From: Chloroflexota bacterium
GTDB taxonomy: Bacteria; Chloroflexota; Dehalococcoidia; Bin125
Length of the DNA: 64,000 nucleotides
NCBI GenBank assembly: GCA_028874365.1
Contig: JAPPJZ010000079.1
Location: 35,610 to 99,609 of the forward strand
Direction: 5' to 3'
Shown: positions 56,846 through 64,000 of the stretch, piece after piece
How positions within the stretch are numbered: position 1 is the first letter of the stretch
Layout of the letters: each line of letters begins with the position of its first letter
The notes under the pieces: model-generated
What the model was told of the DNA's origin: nothing
What the model saw: only the letters and a program-made list of their open reading frames with translations
The model's database searches: none
Program-made: the position numbers and the translations under genes

Positions 56846-56891
56846 CAGCTGAACTCTCTCCGACGGCTATCGGGCCTACAGGGGCACACTC

Positions 56892-57803
56892 CTAGCGCGA
56901 ACCCGGCACGATCCCGCGAACCGACGTCTCGATGCTGAACAGGCTTGTCCCCGCTGTCATGAACAGCGTCGAGAAGTCGTCCCCGCCGAACGTCAGGTTG
57001 GCGGCGTGCTCGTCCATCTCGAAGACGCCGAGGTATGCACCGTCGGCCGCGTGGGCTGAGACGCCGCCGGCGCCGGTCGTCCAGAGACGGCCATCCGTGT
57101 CGACCTTCATACCGTCGGGTGCGCCGAGGCGGTCGTCGTTGGACTGGTCGACAAAGACGATGCGGTCTCCGAGCGTCAAGTCGTCGTTGACGTCGTAGCG
57201 CCAGATCAGGCCTTCTTGCGAGTCGCCGATGTAGAGCTGCGACTCGTCGGGATTGAAGGCGAGCCCGTTGGGGCCGGAGAAGCCAGTCGGCGCGACGCAG
57301 TGCAGGGAGCCGTCGGCGTCGATTCGGTAGACGCCCTGGAAATCGAGCTCCTGCTGCTGGCCCTCGTAGCCGAAGCGCGGCGTGCGGCCGGTGTCGTTGC
57401 CATACGGCGGATCGGTGAAAAAGATCGCGCCAGATGAATGTACCACCAAGTCATTGGGACTGTTCATCTGCTTGCCGTCCCAGGAGTCGGCCAGCGACGT
57501 TTCGCTGCCTGGCGATCCGTACGGCGCGCTGGACACGCGGCGGCCGCCGTGCTCGCATGCGAGCAGATTGCCGGCCGCGTCGAGCGTCAGCCCGTTGGAC
57601 CATCCCGATGGCTCACGGTAGACCGCGGCCTCGGAGTCGCCGGGCCTCCAGATGTGCTGCCGATTGCCCGGGATGTCGCTGAATACCAGGGCGTTGTCTG
57701 CGGCAATCCAGATCGGCCCTTCAATGAAGCCGAATCCGCCGCATAGACGAGTCTCCTCGCCGATCAGCAGGCCAGAGATCCCGTTGTCGTCTTCGATTCG
57801 CAT
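56892..57803 (-). CDS. SMP-30/gluconolactonase family protein
   Basis: A 303-aa six-bladed beta-propeller lactonase: GGFGFIEGPIWIAADNALVFSDIPGNR carries the metal-ligand Glu, SNGLTLDAAGNLLACEHGGRRV, SPNDLVVHSSGAIFFTDPPYG with Asn/Asp ligands, GPNGLAFNPDESQLYIGD and GAPDGMKVDTDGRLWTTG. Members hydrolyse sugar lactones such as gluconolactone, or act as paraoxonase-like esterases. No signal peptide is visible. It is followed by the small hypothetical gene and preceded by the CapA gene (20 nt gap). Confidence 0.93.
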   Translation of the reverse strand: MRIEDDNGISGLLIGEETRLCGGFGFIEGPIWIAADNALVFSDIPGNRQHIWRPGDSEAAVYREPSGWSNGLTLDAAGNLLACEHGGRRVSSAPYGSPGSETSLADSWDGKQMNSPNDLVVHSSGAIFFTDPPYGNDTGRTPRFGYEGQQQELDFQGVYRIDADGSLHCVAPTGFSGPNGLAFNPDESQLYIGDSQEGLIWRYDVNDDLTLGDRIVFVDQSNDDRLGAPDGMKVDTDGRLWTTGAGGVSAHAADGAYLGVFEMDEHAANLTFGGDDFSTLFMTAGTSLFSIETSVRGIVPGSR

Positions 57804-57823
57804 GAACGATTCCCCATCCAGTT

Positions 57824-59524
57824 CTAGTTCTCAGGGATGGTAGCCGCCTCGGCAGGACGTGTGGGCAGGCGATCCGTGGCGTTCCAGATTCGGTCCATGA
57901 TTGGCCGCCCTTCCGTCGCAGGATCGACGAACTCGGGTCGATAGAGCCATGGCAGTTCGCTCGAGTGGGCTCGAATGACGACCGGACGGATCCGATAGCC
58001 CAACAGTCGATCTCTCGTGAAACCCAGCTCCATCAACATGCCCTGTGTTGTCTGCACGGACCAGTTCTGGTCGAAGATGAAGTTGCCGAACGAGTACGCC
58101 ACGAACTGATTGTCGAAGTGTTCCACCGCTTGAACCCAGTGCGGGTGGTTGCCGAACAGAAACGTCGCGCCGGCCTCCATTGCCACTCCGGCGAGCTCGC
58201 GTTGGTAGGCAACCGGATTGGCGGTGTACTCCACGCCCCAGTTGACGCCGACGAGCACGTGATCGGCGAGCTCGCCAGCCAGCCTCACGTCTCGACGGAG
58301 ATACTCCGCTGCAAGCGGCGCGGTGCCGGGTTGGTCTTCCTCCGCGTGATACCAGGGCGCGATGATGTCGTAGCCGAGGAAGGCGAAGCTGACCGGTCCT
58401 TGCCGAGTCGGCACGCTGACCAGTGCGGGTGTGCGCGCTGCCTGCAGGTTGCTGCCCGCTCCGGTGGTGACGATGCCGGCGTTCCGCAACCTCCCCAGCG
58501 TTTCGTAGAGCGCGGCCACGCCGGAGCAGCCCTTCCAGCAGTCCATCATGTGGTTGCCGATCGTCAGCACTACATCGAGCCCCGCGTTGGCCATGGCCGA
58601 CACGGCCTGGTAGCTGCCGGTGAAGACCACCGTCTCGACGCACGGCGTCAGTTCCTTGTTGGCCGTCAACGGCAACTCGAGCGGCGCAATAGCAAGGTCG
58701 GCTGCCAGGATGGCGTCGCGCACCCCATCGAACATGGCGTCGTAGTCCCCGAGCGCCGCCAGCACGTGATTGGTGCAACGCACGGGAATCAGCTCGCCAG
58801 TGATCAGCAGTCCAGCCGGATCGAACGGCGGGGCAATCCGGAGGAAATCGCGGAAGAACCGCGGGAGTTGGTCGGGGCTGCTCGGGGGCGGGATCCAGCG
58901 CACCAGCCGAATGGGCGACTCGATACCGGGATCGCGGTACGGATCGTGCCCGTTCACGGTCAGCGCCAGCACGCCCAGACGCAGGCGCTGCGGTCGCACA
59001 AGCGCGAACGCGCCGGGAGTCCGCTCGACCAGATCCATGATCTGGTCATCAGGGACCACCTCGATAGCAAGCTCGGCCATCGACAGGCCGAACGCGTTGG
59101 TGATGAGACCTGCTTGAGACCTAGGCAGATAGCCAGCGATGGGAATCGGGCTGCCGCCCAATGCCGACCAGTCGCGCACTCTACCGGTGAGAATCCGAAC
59201 GACATCGCTGCGCCGCAGATCCAGCACATCGCGACGCTGATCGGTAATCGCCGCCCAGTGGGCAACGACGACGCGCAGTGATCGAGGCCTCAGACTGCTC
59301 TGGTCGTTCAGGGCGGCATCTTCGGCCGCCTGCGTTGAGATCGTGAAGGCGTTTGAGTCGAGCGACGCGCCGATGTCGGTGTCCGGTCCTCCGCTGTCCG
59401 ACGATGCAACCAGCACCATCGATGCGACAACCAAGGCGGCCAGATGGGAACCGCGCCGCCTCAACAGTGCCGCGCCGCCGCGCACGAGCAGCCGCAGCCT
59501 CGACGCGATCTCTGGCAGAAGCAT
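57824..59524 (-). CDS. CapA (PGA synthesis-like) protein with N-terminal binding-protein domain
   Basis: A 566-aa exported protein. A signal/anchor segment lies near residues 27-41 (LAALVVASMVLVASS). Residues about 60-220 resemble a periplasmic phosphate-binding-type domain: LDLRRSDVVRILTGRVRDWSALGGSPIPIAGYLPRSQAGLITNAFG. Residues about 235-530 are a CapA phosphoesterase-like domain: GELIPVRCTNHVLAALGDYDAMFDGVRDAILAADLAIAPLELPLT, TIGNHMMDCW, VLVGVNWGVEYTANP, FGNHPHWVQAVEHF and FGNFIFDQ. CapA takes part in poly-gamma-glutamate capsule formation; the fused binding domain is unusual. TAGAAT is at 59555-59560. Confidence 0.85.
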   Translation of the reverse strand: MLLPEIASRLRLLVRGGAALLRRRGSHLAALVVASMVLVASSDSGGPDTDIGASLDSNAFTISTQAAEDAALNDQSSLRPRSLRVVVAHWAAITDQRRDVLDLRRSDVVRILTGRVRDWSALGGSPIPIAGYLPRSQAGLITNAFGLSMAELAIEVVPDDQIMDLVERTPGAFALVRPQRLRLGVLALTVNGHDPYRDPGIESPIRLVRWIPPPSSPDQLPRFFRDFLRIAPPFDPAGLLITGELIPVRCTNHVLAALGDYDAMFDGVRDAILAADLAIAPLELPLTANKELTPCVETVVFTGSYQAVSAMANAGLDVVLTIGNHMMDCWKGCSGVAALYETLGRLRNAGIVTTGAGSNLQAARTPALVSVPTRQGPVSFAFLGYDIIAPWYHAEEDQPGTAPLAAEYLRRDVRLAGELADHVLVGVNWGVEYTANPVAYQRELAGVAMEAGATFLFGNHPHWVQAVEHFDNQFVAYSFGNFIFDQNWSVQTTQGMLMELGFTRDRLLGYRIRPVVIRAHSSELPWLYRPEFVDPATEGRPIMDRIWNATDRLPTRPAEAATIPEN

Positions 59525-59592
59525 GGAGAGGCCCAAACCACCACCCGGCAGTCGATTCTAGCGCGGGTTGTGCGTCGGCCCGGGCGATGGCG

Positions 59593-60123
59593 CTAGCTGT
59601 CGGCCCGAGACTTGAGGCTGAGCGGTAGGCCGGCAGCCATGAAGTACACCTCGTCGGCCGCCGCGGCGACCATCTGGTTGACGCGGCCCAGTTCTTCCGC
59701 ATAGACGCGGCCCAGTCTGGTCGGTGCGATGAGGCCCAACCCGACTTCGTTGCTGACGATGATCCAGGAAGCATCGCCAGCGCGGTAGAGGTCAAGTAGG
59801 CGGCGGGCCTCCGCGGGGACATCCGCTTCGGTCTCGGCCAGCATCAGGTTGCTCACCCAGAGTGTGAGGCAATCGAGCAGGACAGTGTCGTAGCGCCGCA
59901 GTATCGGCGTGAGGGCGCCGACGATGTCCAGTGGCTCCTCCAATGTGTCCCATGCGGATGGTCGGGCCTGCTGGTGAGCGCGAATGCGCCTGGTCATGTC
60001 GTCATCTCGGGCTTCCGCGGTGGCGACGAACAGGATCCGCTCACCTGCTTCCGCGAGCTGTTGCGCGTACGTGCTTTTGCCGGCGCGGACACCGCCCAGC
60101 ACGAGGGACAGCCGCTTGCTCAC
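59593..60123 (-). CDS. cobU: Adenosylcobinamide kinase/adenosylcobinamide-phosphate guanylyltransferase (CobU)
   Basis: A 176-aa protein with Walker A LVLGGVRAGKSTYAQ near residues 5-19, EARDDDMTRRIRAHQQARP carrying the guanylylated His position (RIRAHQ), LLDCLTLWVSNL and WIIVSNEVGLGLIAPTRLGRVYAEELGRVNQ. It phosphorylates and then guanylylates adenosylcobinamide. It is the last gene of the minus-strand cobalamin cluster and starts 3 nt after cobC. Confidence 0.94.
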   Translation of the reverse strand: MSKRLSLVLGGVRAGKSTYAQQLAEAGERILFVATAEARDDDMTRRIRAHQQARPSAWDTLEEPLDIVGALTPILRRYDTVLLDCLTLWVSNLMLAETEADVPAEARRLLDLYRAGDASWIIVSNEVGLGLIAPTRLGRVYAEELGRVNQMVAAAADEVYFMAAGLPLSLKSRADS

Positions 60124-60126
60124 GGG

Positions 60127-60789
60127 TTACTCCTTCAGATCCGTCGTGAGGTGGCTGGTGTCGTTCCACAGCTCCAGCACACCGGCATCGGAGAAGGTTC
60201 GCACGATAGAGAGGCCGGTCGGGTTCATCCGAAAACGGAGCACGTACTCAACTGGCATCCCCAACAGGCAGATCAGCAACGACAGCATGGATCCGCCGTG
60301 TCCGACGACGAGAATGTTCTCCCCAGACAGGTGAAGTGGTCGCACCCGACTGTGAAACTGCCGCACTCGATCCACCAACTGATACGTGCTCTCTCCGCCG
60401 GGTGGGGTGTATTCCGCATTCTGACGAGTCATCCGTTCTGCGAAGCCCTCGGGGTCGCGCGCTTCGGCTTCGGCGAACGTCAGCCCTTCCCATTCCCCGT
60501 AGTCAATCTCACGAAGCTCTGGGGTTGGGACGATCGCTTCACTCTTGTCCGCAGCGACCAACTGGGCAGTTTGCATCGTTCGTGACAGGTCGCTGGAGTA
60601 GACCGCTGAGAAGTCGATTTCGGCGAGGCGCATACCGAGCAGCGCGGCTTGCCTCCGACCCTTCGCGTTGAGTGATGTGTCGGATTGGCCCTGGATTCGA
60701 CGCTCTCGGTTCCAGTCCGTCTCGCCGTGACGGGCGAGATACCAGCTGCAACCGGAATCCCAGGGCACAAACTCGGTCTCGTCGCTCAT
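60127..60789 (-). CDS. cobC: Histidine phosphatase family protein, probable alpha-ribazole phosphatase (CobC)
   Basis: A 220-aa phosphoglycerate-mutase-like enzyme with the RHG motif in WYLARHGETDWN near residue 18, YSSDLSRTMQTAQLV, ELREIDYGEWEGLTF and the second His in ILVVGHGGSMLSLL. The fold alone covers many phosphatases, but its place between cobU and cobS supports the alpha-ribazole 5'-phosphatase step of B12 assembly. It starts 10 nt after cobS. Confidence 0.85.
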   Translation of the reverse strand: MSDETEFVPWDSGCSWYLARHGETDWNRERRIQGQSDTSLNAKGRRQAALLGMRLAEIDFSAVYSSDLSRTMQTAQLVAADKSEAIVPTPELREIDYGEWEGLTFAEAEARDPEGFAERMTRQNAEYTPPGGESTYQLVDRVRQFHSRVRPLHLSGENILVVGHGGSMLSLLICLLGMPVEYVLRFRMNPTGLSIVRTFSDAGVLELWNDTSHLTTDLKE

Positions 60790-60799
60790 GTCGGAACTC

Positions 60800-61561
60800 T
60801 CACCAGAAGGGAGCTTCGAAGAGGTTGGCCAGCGCGGACGCCATGGCTATGCCCGAGACGAGGATCGCGACCTCGCCAACTTCATTGACCGCACCGTACG
60901 CGTCGCCGGTCATGCCGCCCAGCAGGCCGGTGATCCAGCGGCCGAGCCCCAATGCGGCAATGATCGCAATGCCGGACAGAACCAAGCCGCCAGCCCCGAG
61001 GAACAGGCCGCCGGCCAGAGCCCCCGTCGCCAGGCCAGCTATCACCTGCCACCGCGAGGCTCCTTCCTGAAGCGTCGTGCCGGCGCCTGCTCGACGCGCA
61101 TAGGGAAACAGGGACATCGTCAGCAGCATCCCCGTCCGCGACAAGCAGGGGAACACAAGCAGCAGGCCAATGCGCGCGCCGTCGGGAAGACTGGCCAACA
61201 GTCCCCACTTCAGGATCAGCAGCGCCGCACCGCCGATCACGGCAAAGGCGCCGACGTGGGTGTCGCGCAGGATCTTCAGTCGAGCATCCGGTGTGTAGGC
61301 ACCGAACAGACCGTCGCAACAGTCGAGGAATCCTTCGGTGTGAAGCGCACGCGTGACGATCAACATCGCTGCCAGCAGCAGCGCTCCGACCACGATCGCG
61401 GGCAGACCCAGACGCAAGAGAGCGTCGAGCCCGACCAGAAGCGCTCCTACTGCGAGTCCAACGAAGGGGAACCAGGTTCTCGACGACGCATTTGGCGGCT
61501 CGTCGGCCGGCGCAACCGGCAGGATCGTGAGGAAGCCGAACGCGTGCCGCATGCTGTCCAC
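60800..61561 (-). CDS. cobS: Adenosylcobinamide-GDP ribazoletransferase (cobalamin synthase, CobS)
   Basis: A 253-aa membrane enzyme with several hydrophobic segments: FPFVGLAVGALLVGL at the start, ALLLAAMLIVTRALHTEGFLDCCDGLFG with the acidic DCCDG motif, RLKILRDTHVGAFAVIGG, and SRTGMLLTMSLFPYAR. It joins alpha-ribazole to adenosylcobinamide-GDP. The DCCDG sequence replaces the more usual LADTADG, with both Asp residues kept. The GTG start overlaps the cobT stop by one nucleotide. Confidence 0.92.
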   Translation of the reverse strand: MDSMRHAFGFLTILPVAPADEPPNASSRTWFPFVGLAVGALLVGLDALLRLGLPAIVVGALLLAAMLIVTRALHTEGFLDCCDGLFGAYTPDARLKILRDTHVGAFAVIGGAALLILKWGLLASLPDGARIGLLLVFPCLSRTGMLLTMSLFPYARRAGAGTTLQEGASRWQVIAGLATGALAGGLFLGAGGLVLSGIAIIAALGLGRWITGLLGGMTGDAYGAVNEVGEVAILVSGIAMASALANLFEAPFW

Positions 61562-62658
61562 TAGCGAGGCTCGTTCGACTCGACGGAAGGCTGCTGCACC
61601 GGATCGGACACCCCAGCCTCGCCGAAGGTGGCCATGTCGTTGAGGCAGGCGGCCGCCGCATCGACGATGCCCATGGCCAGCACCGCACCGGATCCTTCGC
61701 CGAGCCGCATGTCGAGGTCAAGCAGCGGCTTCAGCCGCAGCTGCTCCAGGGCGATGCGATGTCCACGCTCCGCAGAGCGATGGCCGGCGATCAGGTAGTC
61801 GCGGCTCATGGGCACGATCGACTGTGCGATCAACGCGGCCGCGGCCGTGATGAAGCCGTCCAGCACCACGGGCGTACGCCGCGAGGCTGCTCCCAGCACA
61901 ACACCGGCCAGGACACCGATCTCGAACCCGCCGAGCGTGCGCAGCACTTCGATGCCGTCTGTCGGGTCGGGCCGGTTGACGGCGATCGCCTGTTTCACGA
62001 CGGCGACCTTCGCGGCAAGCTGTTCGTCGCTTCGAGACGCGCCTCGACCAGTGACTTCCTCTGGCGGACGCCCGCAGAGCACCGAGACGATCGCGGCGGC
62101 GGAGGTCGTGTTGGCGATGCCCATCTCTCCGACGCCGATGATGTCGTCGTAGGCCGCCGCGGCGCGCGCGATCTTGGCGCCCGTGTCGAGTGCGACCTCA
62201 GCCTGATCCAGTGTCATCGCCGGCCCATCGGCAATGTTCTGCGTCCCGAATCCGAGCCGCACCGAGACCAACTCGTCCGACGGACCCACCGGTATGGCAA
62301 CTCCGGCGTCGACGATGGTCAGTTCGACGCCAGCTCGTTGTGCGAGCGCGTTGACGGCTGCCCCGCCTTCGAGGAAGTTCTGCACCATCTGGGCGGTGAC
62401 CTCCTGCGGATAGCTGCTCACGCCGCTCGCCGCGACGCCGTGATCTGCAGCAGCCAGGATGAGCTGCTTGCGATACGCGCGCGGATGCTCGTCGCCCTGC
62501 ATGCCGGCCAGCAGAATTGACAGCTCCTCCAGCCGTCCCAGGCTGCCCGGCGGCTTCGTCAACTGCCGCTGGCGCCGCTCCGCCGCCGCCATGGCTTCGC
62601 GGTCGAGCGGTTCGATGATCCGAAGGATGTCGTCGAGCATGATCATCTCAACGGCCAC
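61561..62658 (-). CDS. cobT: Nicotinate-nucleotide-dimethylbenzimidazole phosphoribosyltransferase (CobT)
   Basis: A 365-aa protein: LTKPPGSLGRLEELSILLAGMQG at the N-terminus, VFAADHGVAASGVS-like AADHGVAASGVSSYPQEVTAQMVQNFLEGGAAVN, GVGEMGIANTTSAAAIVS with the GEMGI loop, and LGGFEIGVLAGVVLGAASRRTPVVLDGFI near the end. It activates the lower ligand base as alpha-ribazole phosphate. The start is uncertain: GTG 62658 (7 nt after cobO), ATG 62646 or ATG 62640. Confidence 0.95.
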   Translation of the reverse strand: MAVEMIMLDDILRIIEPLDREAMAAAERRQRQLTKPPGSLGRLEELSILLAGMQGDEHPRAYRKQLILAAADHGVAASGVSSYPQEVTAQMVQNFLEGGAAVNALAQRAGVELTIVDAGVAIPVGPSDELVSVRLGFGTQNIADGPAMTLDQAEVALDTGAKIARAAAAYDDIIGVGEMGIANTTSAAAIVSVLCGRPPEEVTGRGASRSDEQLAAKVAVVKQAIAVNRPDPTDGIEVLRTLGGFEIGVLAGVVLGAASRRTPVVLDGFITAAAALIAQSIVPMSRDYLIAGHRSAERGHRIALEQLRLKPLLDLDMRLGEGSGAVLAMGIVDAAAACLNDMATFGEAGVSDPVQQPSVESNEPR

Positions 62659-62665
62659 GTGCTCT

Positions 62666-63229
62666 CTAGAACTCGATGCCGGGCTGGGCTTTGATTCCCT
62701 GTTCCTCGTAGGGATGCTTGACGAGTCTCATCTCGGTCACGAGATCGGCGAAATCGACCAGCTCCTGAGGCGCGTAGCGGCCGGTGATGATCACGTGCAT
62801 CCGCTTCGGCCGGCGACCGAGTGTCTCGATCACGTCGGCCACGTCGACCCAGCCGTAGTGCATGGCGTAGGTGAACTCGTCGAGCACGATGATGTCTTCC
62901 TCGCCTTCGACGATCGCTTCCTTGCAGCGCTCCCACTGGGCGACGGCCAGCGCGGTCGTCTCGTCCATGTCCTTCGAGAGCCAGGTGAAACCGTCTCCGA
63001 GGGACTCGATCGGGAACTCCAGCAGTTTGGCTGCCCGATGCTCGCCGAACTTCGCGGTCGAGTGCTTGATGAACTGGAACATGCGCACCCGGAAGTCACG
63101 GCCACGGGCGCGGAAGAGCACGCCCAGCGCTGCGGTCGTCTTGCCCTTGCCCTCGCCGGTATTGACGATCACGAGGCCATGCTGGCGCTGACGGCGGCGC
63201 TCGACCGAAGCGCGCTCAGCGGATGCCAC
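62666..63229 (-). CDS. cobO: Cob(I)yrinic acid a,c-diamide adenosyltransferase (CobO/BtuR)
   Basis: A 187-aa ATP:corrinoid adenosyltransferase: LVIVNTGEGKGKTTAALGVLFRARGR is the P-loop, then RMFQFIKHS, EDIIVLDEFTYAMHYGWVDV and HVIITGRYAPQELVDFADLVTEM. It adenosylates the corrinoid cobalt. GTG 63229 gives the family length and overlaps the ABC gene by 14 nt; the open frame runs to 63307. Its place behind an ABC ATPase gene suggests adenosylation of newly imported corrinoid. Confidence 0.94.
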   Translation of the reverse strand: MASAERASVERRRQRQHGLVIVNTGEGKGKTTAALGVLFRARGRDFRVRMFQFIKHSTAKFGEHRAAKLLEFPIESLGDGFTWLSKDMDETTALAVAQWERCKEAIVEGEEDIIVLDEFTYAMHYGWVDVADVIETLGRRPKRMHVIITGRYAPQELVDFADLVTEMRLVKHPYEEQGIKAQPGIEF

Positions 63230-64000
63230 TGGTCGCCTCGCTTCGCGCCGCGACAGCCTGCTCGCCGGACCGCGATGCCGTAGTTTCCCGACGAACCGGA
63301 GCCTCAACTGCCGCGGCCTCAGCCGGGGCGATCAAGCTGATCGCCAGGGCCCCGGTGGCGGGCTCGCGGTAGACCGCCGCCTCTACGCCGAACACGGTTT
63401 CAATCGTCTCAGCGGTTAACACATCGCCAGGTGCACCTTCAGTCCGCACCTCTCCCTCAGCGAGCAGGACCAAGCGATCGCAAAATCGCGCGGCCATGTT
63501 CAGGTCATGGATTGCGGCGACCGCTGTCAACCCTTCGTCGACCAGGTCACGCACGAGCTTCAGGATCTTGAGCTGATGCAGAACGTCGAGGTTCGAGGTC
63601 GGCTCATCGAGTAGCAGCACCCGCGGCTGCTGCGCGATCGCCCGCGCGAGGAACACCCGCTGGCGTTCGCCCCCAGAGAGTGTCTCGAGGGTCCGGGTCG
63701 CGAACGATTCCGTCTCTGTCAGCCGCATCGCCCGCTCAGCGATCGCGTCGTCCTCCTTGCCCTCAACCTGGAAACGGCCCATGTGCGGGTAGCGGCCCAT
63801 CAGCACCAGTTCGAACGCGGTAAAGCCCTGCGTGTACGGAGCGATTTGCGGCACCAGCGCAAGGATCTCCGCCACTTGCCGAGCCGGCAGCTTGTCGAGG
63901 TCCTCACCGAGCAGGCGGACCGAGCCCTCGTCGTAGCTGAGCACGTTCGAGATCGAGCGAAGCAGCGTCGTCTTGCCGGCGCCGTTGGGCCCAATCAGAC
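63216..64000 (-). CDS. ABC transporter ATP-binding protein, BtuD/FecE-type (5' end outside the window)
   Basis: At least 261 aa, truncated by the right window edge. The visible part begins LIGPNGAGKTTLLRSISNVLS (Walker A) and continues with VPQIAPYTQGFTAFELVLMGRYPHMG, signature LSGGERQRVFLARA, Walker B VLLLDEPTSNLD and the switch His in AAIHDLNMAARF. This is the pattern of the cobalamin/siderophore uptake ATPases. About 35 low-complexity residues at the C-terminus are extra. The overlap with cobO strongly suggests corrinoid uptake. Its start and any riboswitch lie beyond 64000. Confidence 0.88.
   Translation of the reverse strand, partial: LIGPNGAGKTTLLRSISNVLSYDEGSVRLLGEDLDKLPARQVAEILALVPQIAPYTQGFTAFELVLMGRYPHMGRFQVEGKEDDAIAERAMRLTETESFATRTLETLSGGERQRVFLARAIAQQPRVLLLDEPTSNLDVLHQLKILKLVRDLVDEGLTAVAAIHDLNMAARFCDRLVLLAEGEVRTEGAPGDVLTAETIETVFGVEAAVYREPATGALAISLIAPAEAAAVEAPVRRETTASRSGEQAVAARSEATSGIR

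Noticed and set aside
1-64000. tRNA, rRNA, IS elements, prophage or integrase genes
   Set aside because: No tRNA T-loop or acceptor patterns, no rRNA-like stretches and no transposase or integrase motifs were found on reading both strands.

Overview
The window reads as one stretch of a GC-rich bacterial chromosome, densely packed with genes. Many adjacent genes overlap by 4 nt, and there are no insertion sequences, phage genes, tRNAs, rRNAs or CRISPR arrays. The gene content suggests Chloroflexota, perhaps a SAR202/Dehalococcoidia-like or Thermomicrobia-like lineage: CoA-transferase, enoyl-CoA hydratases, acyl-CoA carboxylases, a luciferase-like monooxygenase, many small VOC/SRPBCC/SDR proteins, ThyX and LexA. 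This is inference from content; an actinobacterial origin is not excluded. The -10 elements are mostly of the form TAGnnT, and several lie only 6-8 nt before an ATG, which points to leaderless mRNAs.

Layout. 1-487: the N-terminal part of a penicillin-acylase-like gene, running into a G/C homopolymer tract at the window edge. 543-9330: small metabolic genes (SDR, cupin, dienelactone hydrolase, CaiB, MBL-fold, VOC, SRPBCC), thyX, a lysozyme-like protein and a diverged CobD/CbiB-like membrane protein. 9372-11647: zinc-ribbon and Cys/His-rich proteins around a second C-tract, then NUDIX and LmbE-type hydrolases. 11805-22597: a DNA maintenance block with lexA and its probable operator, an orphan peptide ABC ATPase, and on the minus strand dnaN - DUF3892 - addB - addA - holA. 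22743-27782: a HAD hydrolase and a tightly overlapping tetrapyrrole operon (precorrin-2 dehydrogenase - hemC - cobA/hemD fusion - hemB). 27802-35304: a glycoside-hydrolase-like protein, lepB-pyrE, a Yip1-like membrane protein, a family-5 uracil-DNA glycosylase, a nucleotidase lipoprotein, an ArsI/CadI-like VOC protein and an SsuD-like monooxygenase.

35464-57803 is the accessory catabolic part: VOC, SDR and SnoaL proteins, enoyl-CoA hydratases, an acyl-CoA dehydrogenase-like flavoprotein, a single-chain acyl-CoA carboxylase, an ArsR/SRPBCC regulatory pair, an APH kinase with an AGXT2L-like PLP enzyme, an EthD-amidase pair, two tandem carboxyltransferase genes, ThuA and SMP-30 proteins. Its most striking gene is at 39900-41069: two apparently separate ORFs form one gene read through an in-frame UGA with a SECIS-like hairpin just downstream. 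This is a probable selenoprotein of the glycine/sarcosine/betaine reductase B family, directly downstream of the carboxylase.

57824-64000 holds a CapA protein with an N-terminal substrate-binding-protein-like domain, and then a cobalamin nucleotide-loop/salvage cluster (ABC ATPase - cobO - cobT - cobS - cobC - cobU) that runs off the right edge. The tetrapyrrole operon at 24-28 kb could supply uroporphyrinogen III and precorrin-2 upstream of B12. The CobD-like protein that would complete the late pathway lies apart at 8.4-9.3 kb.
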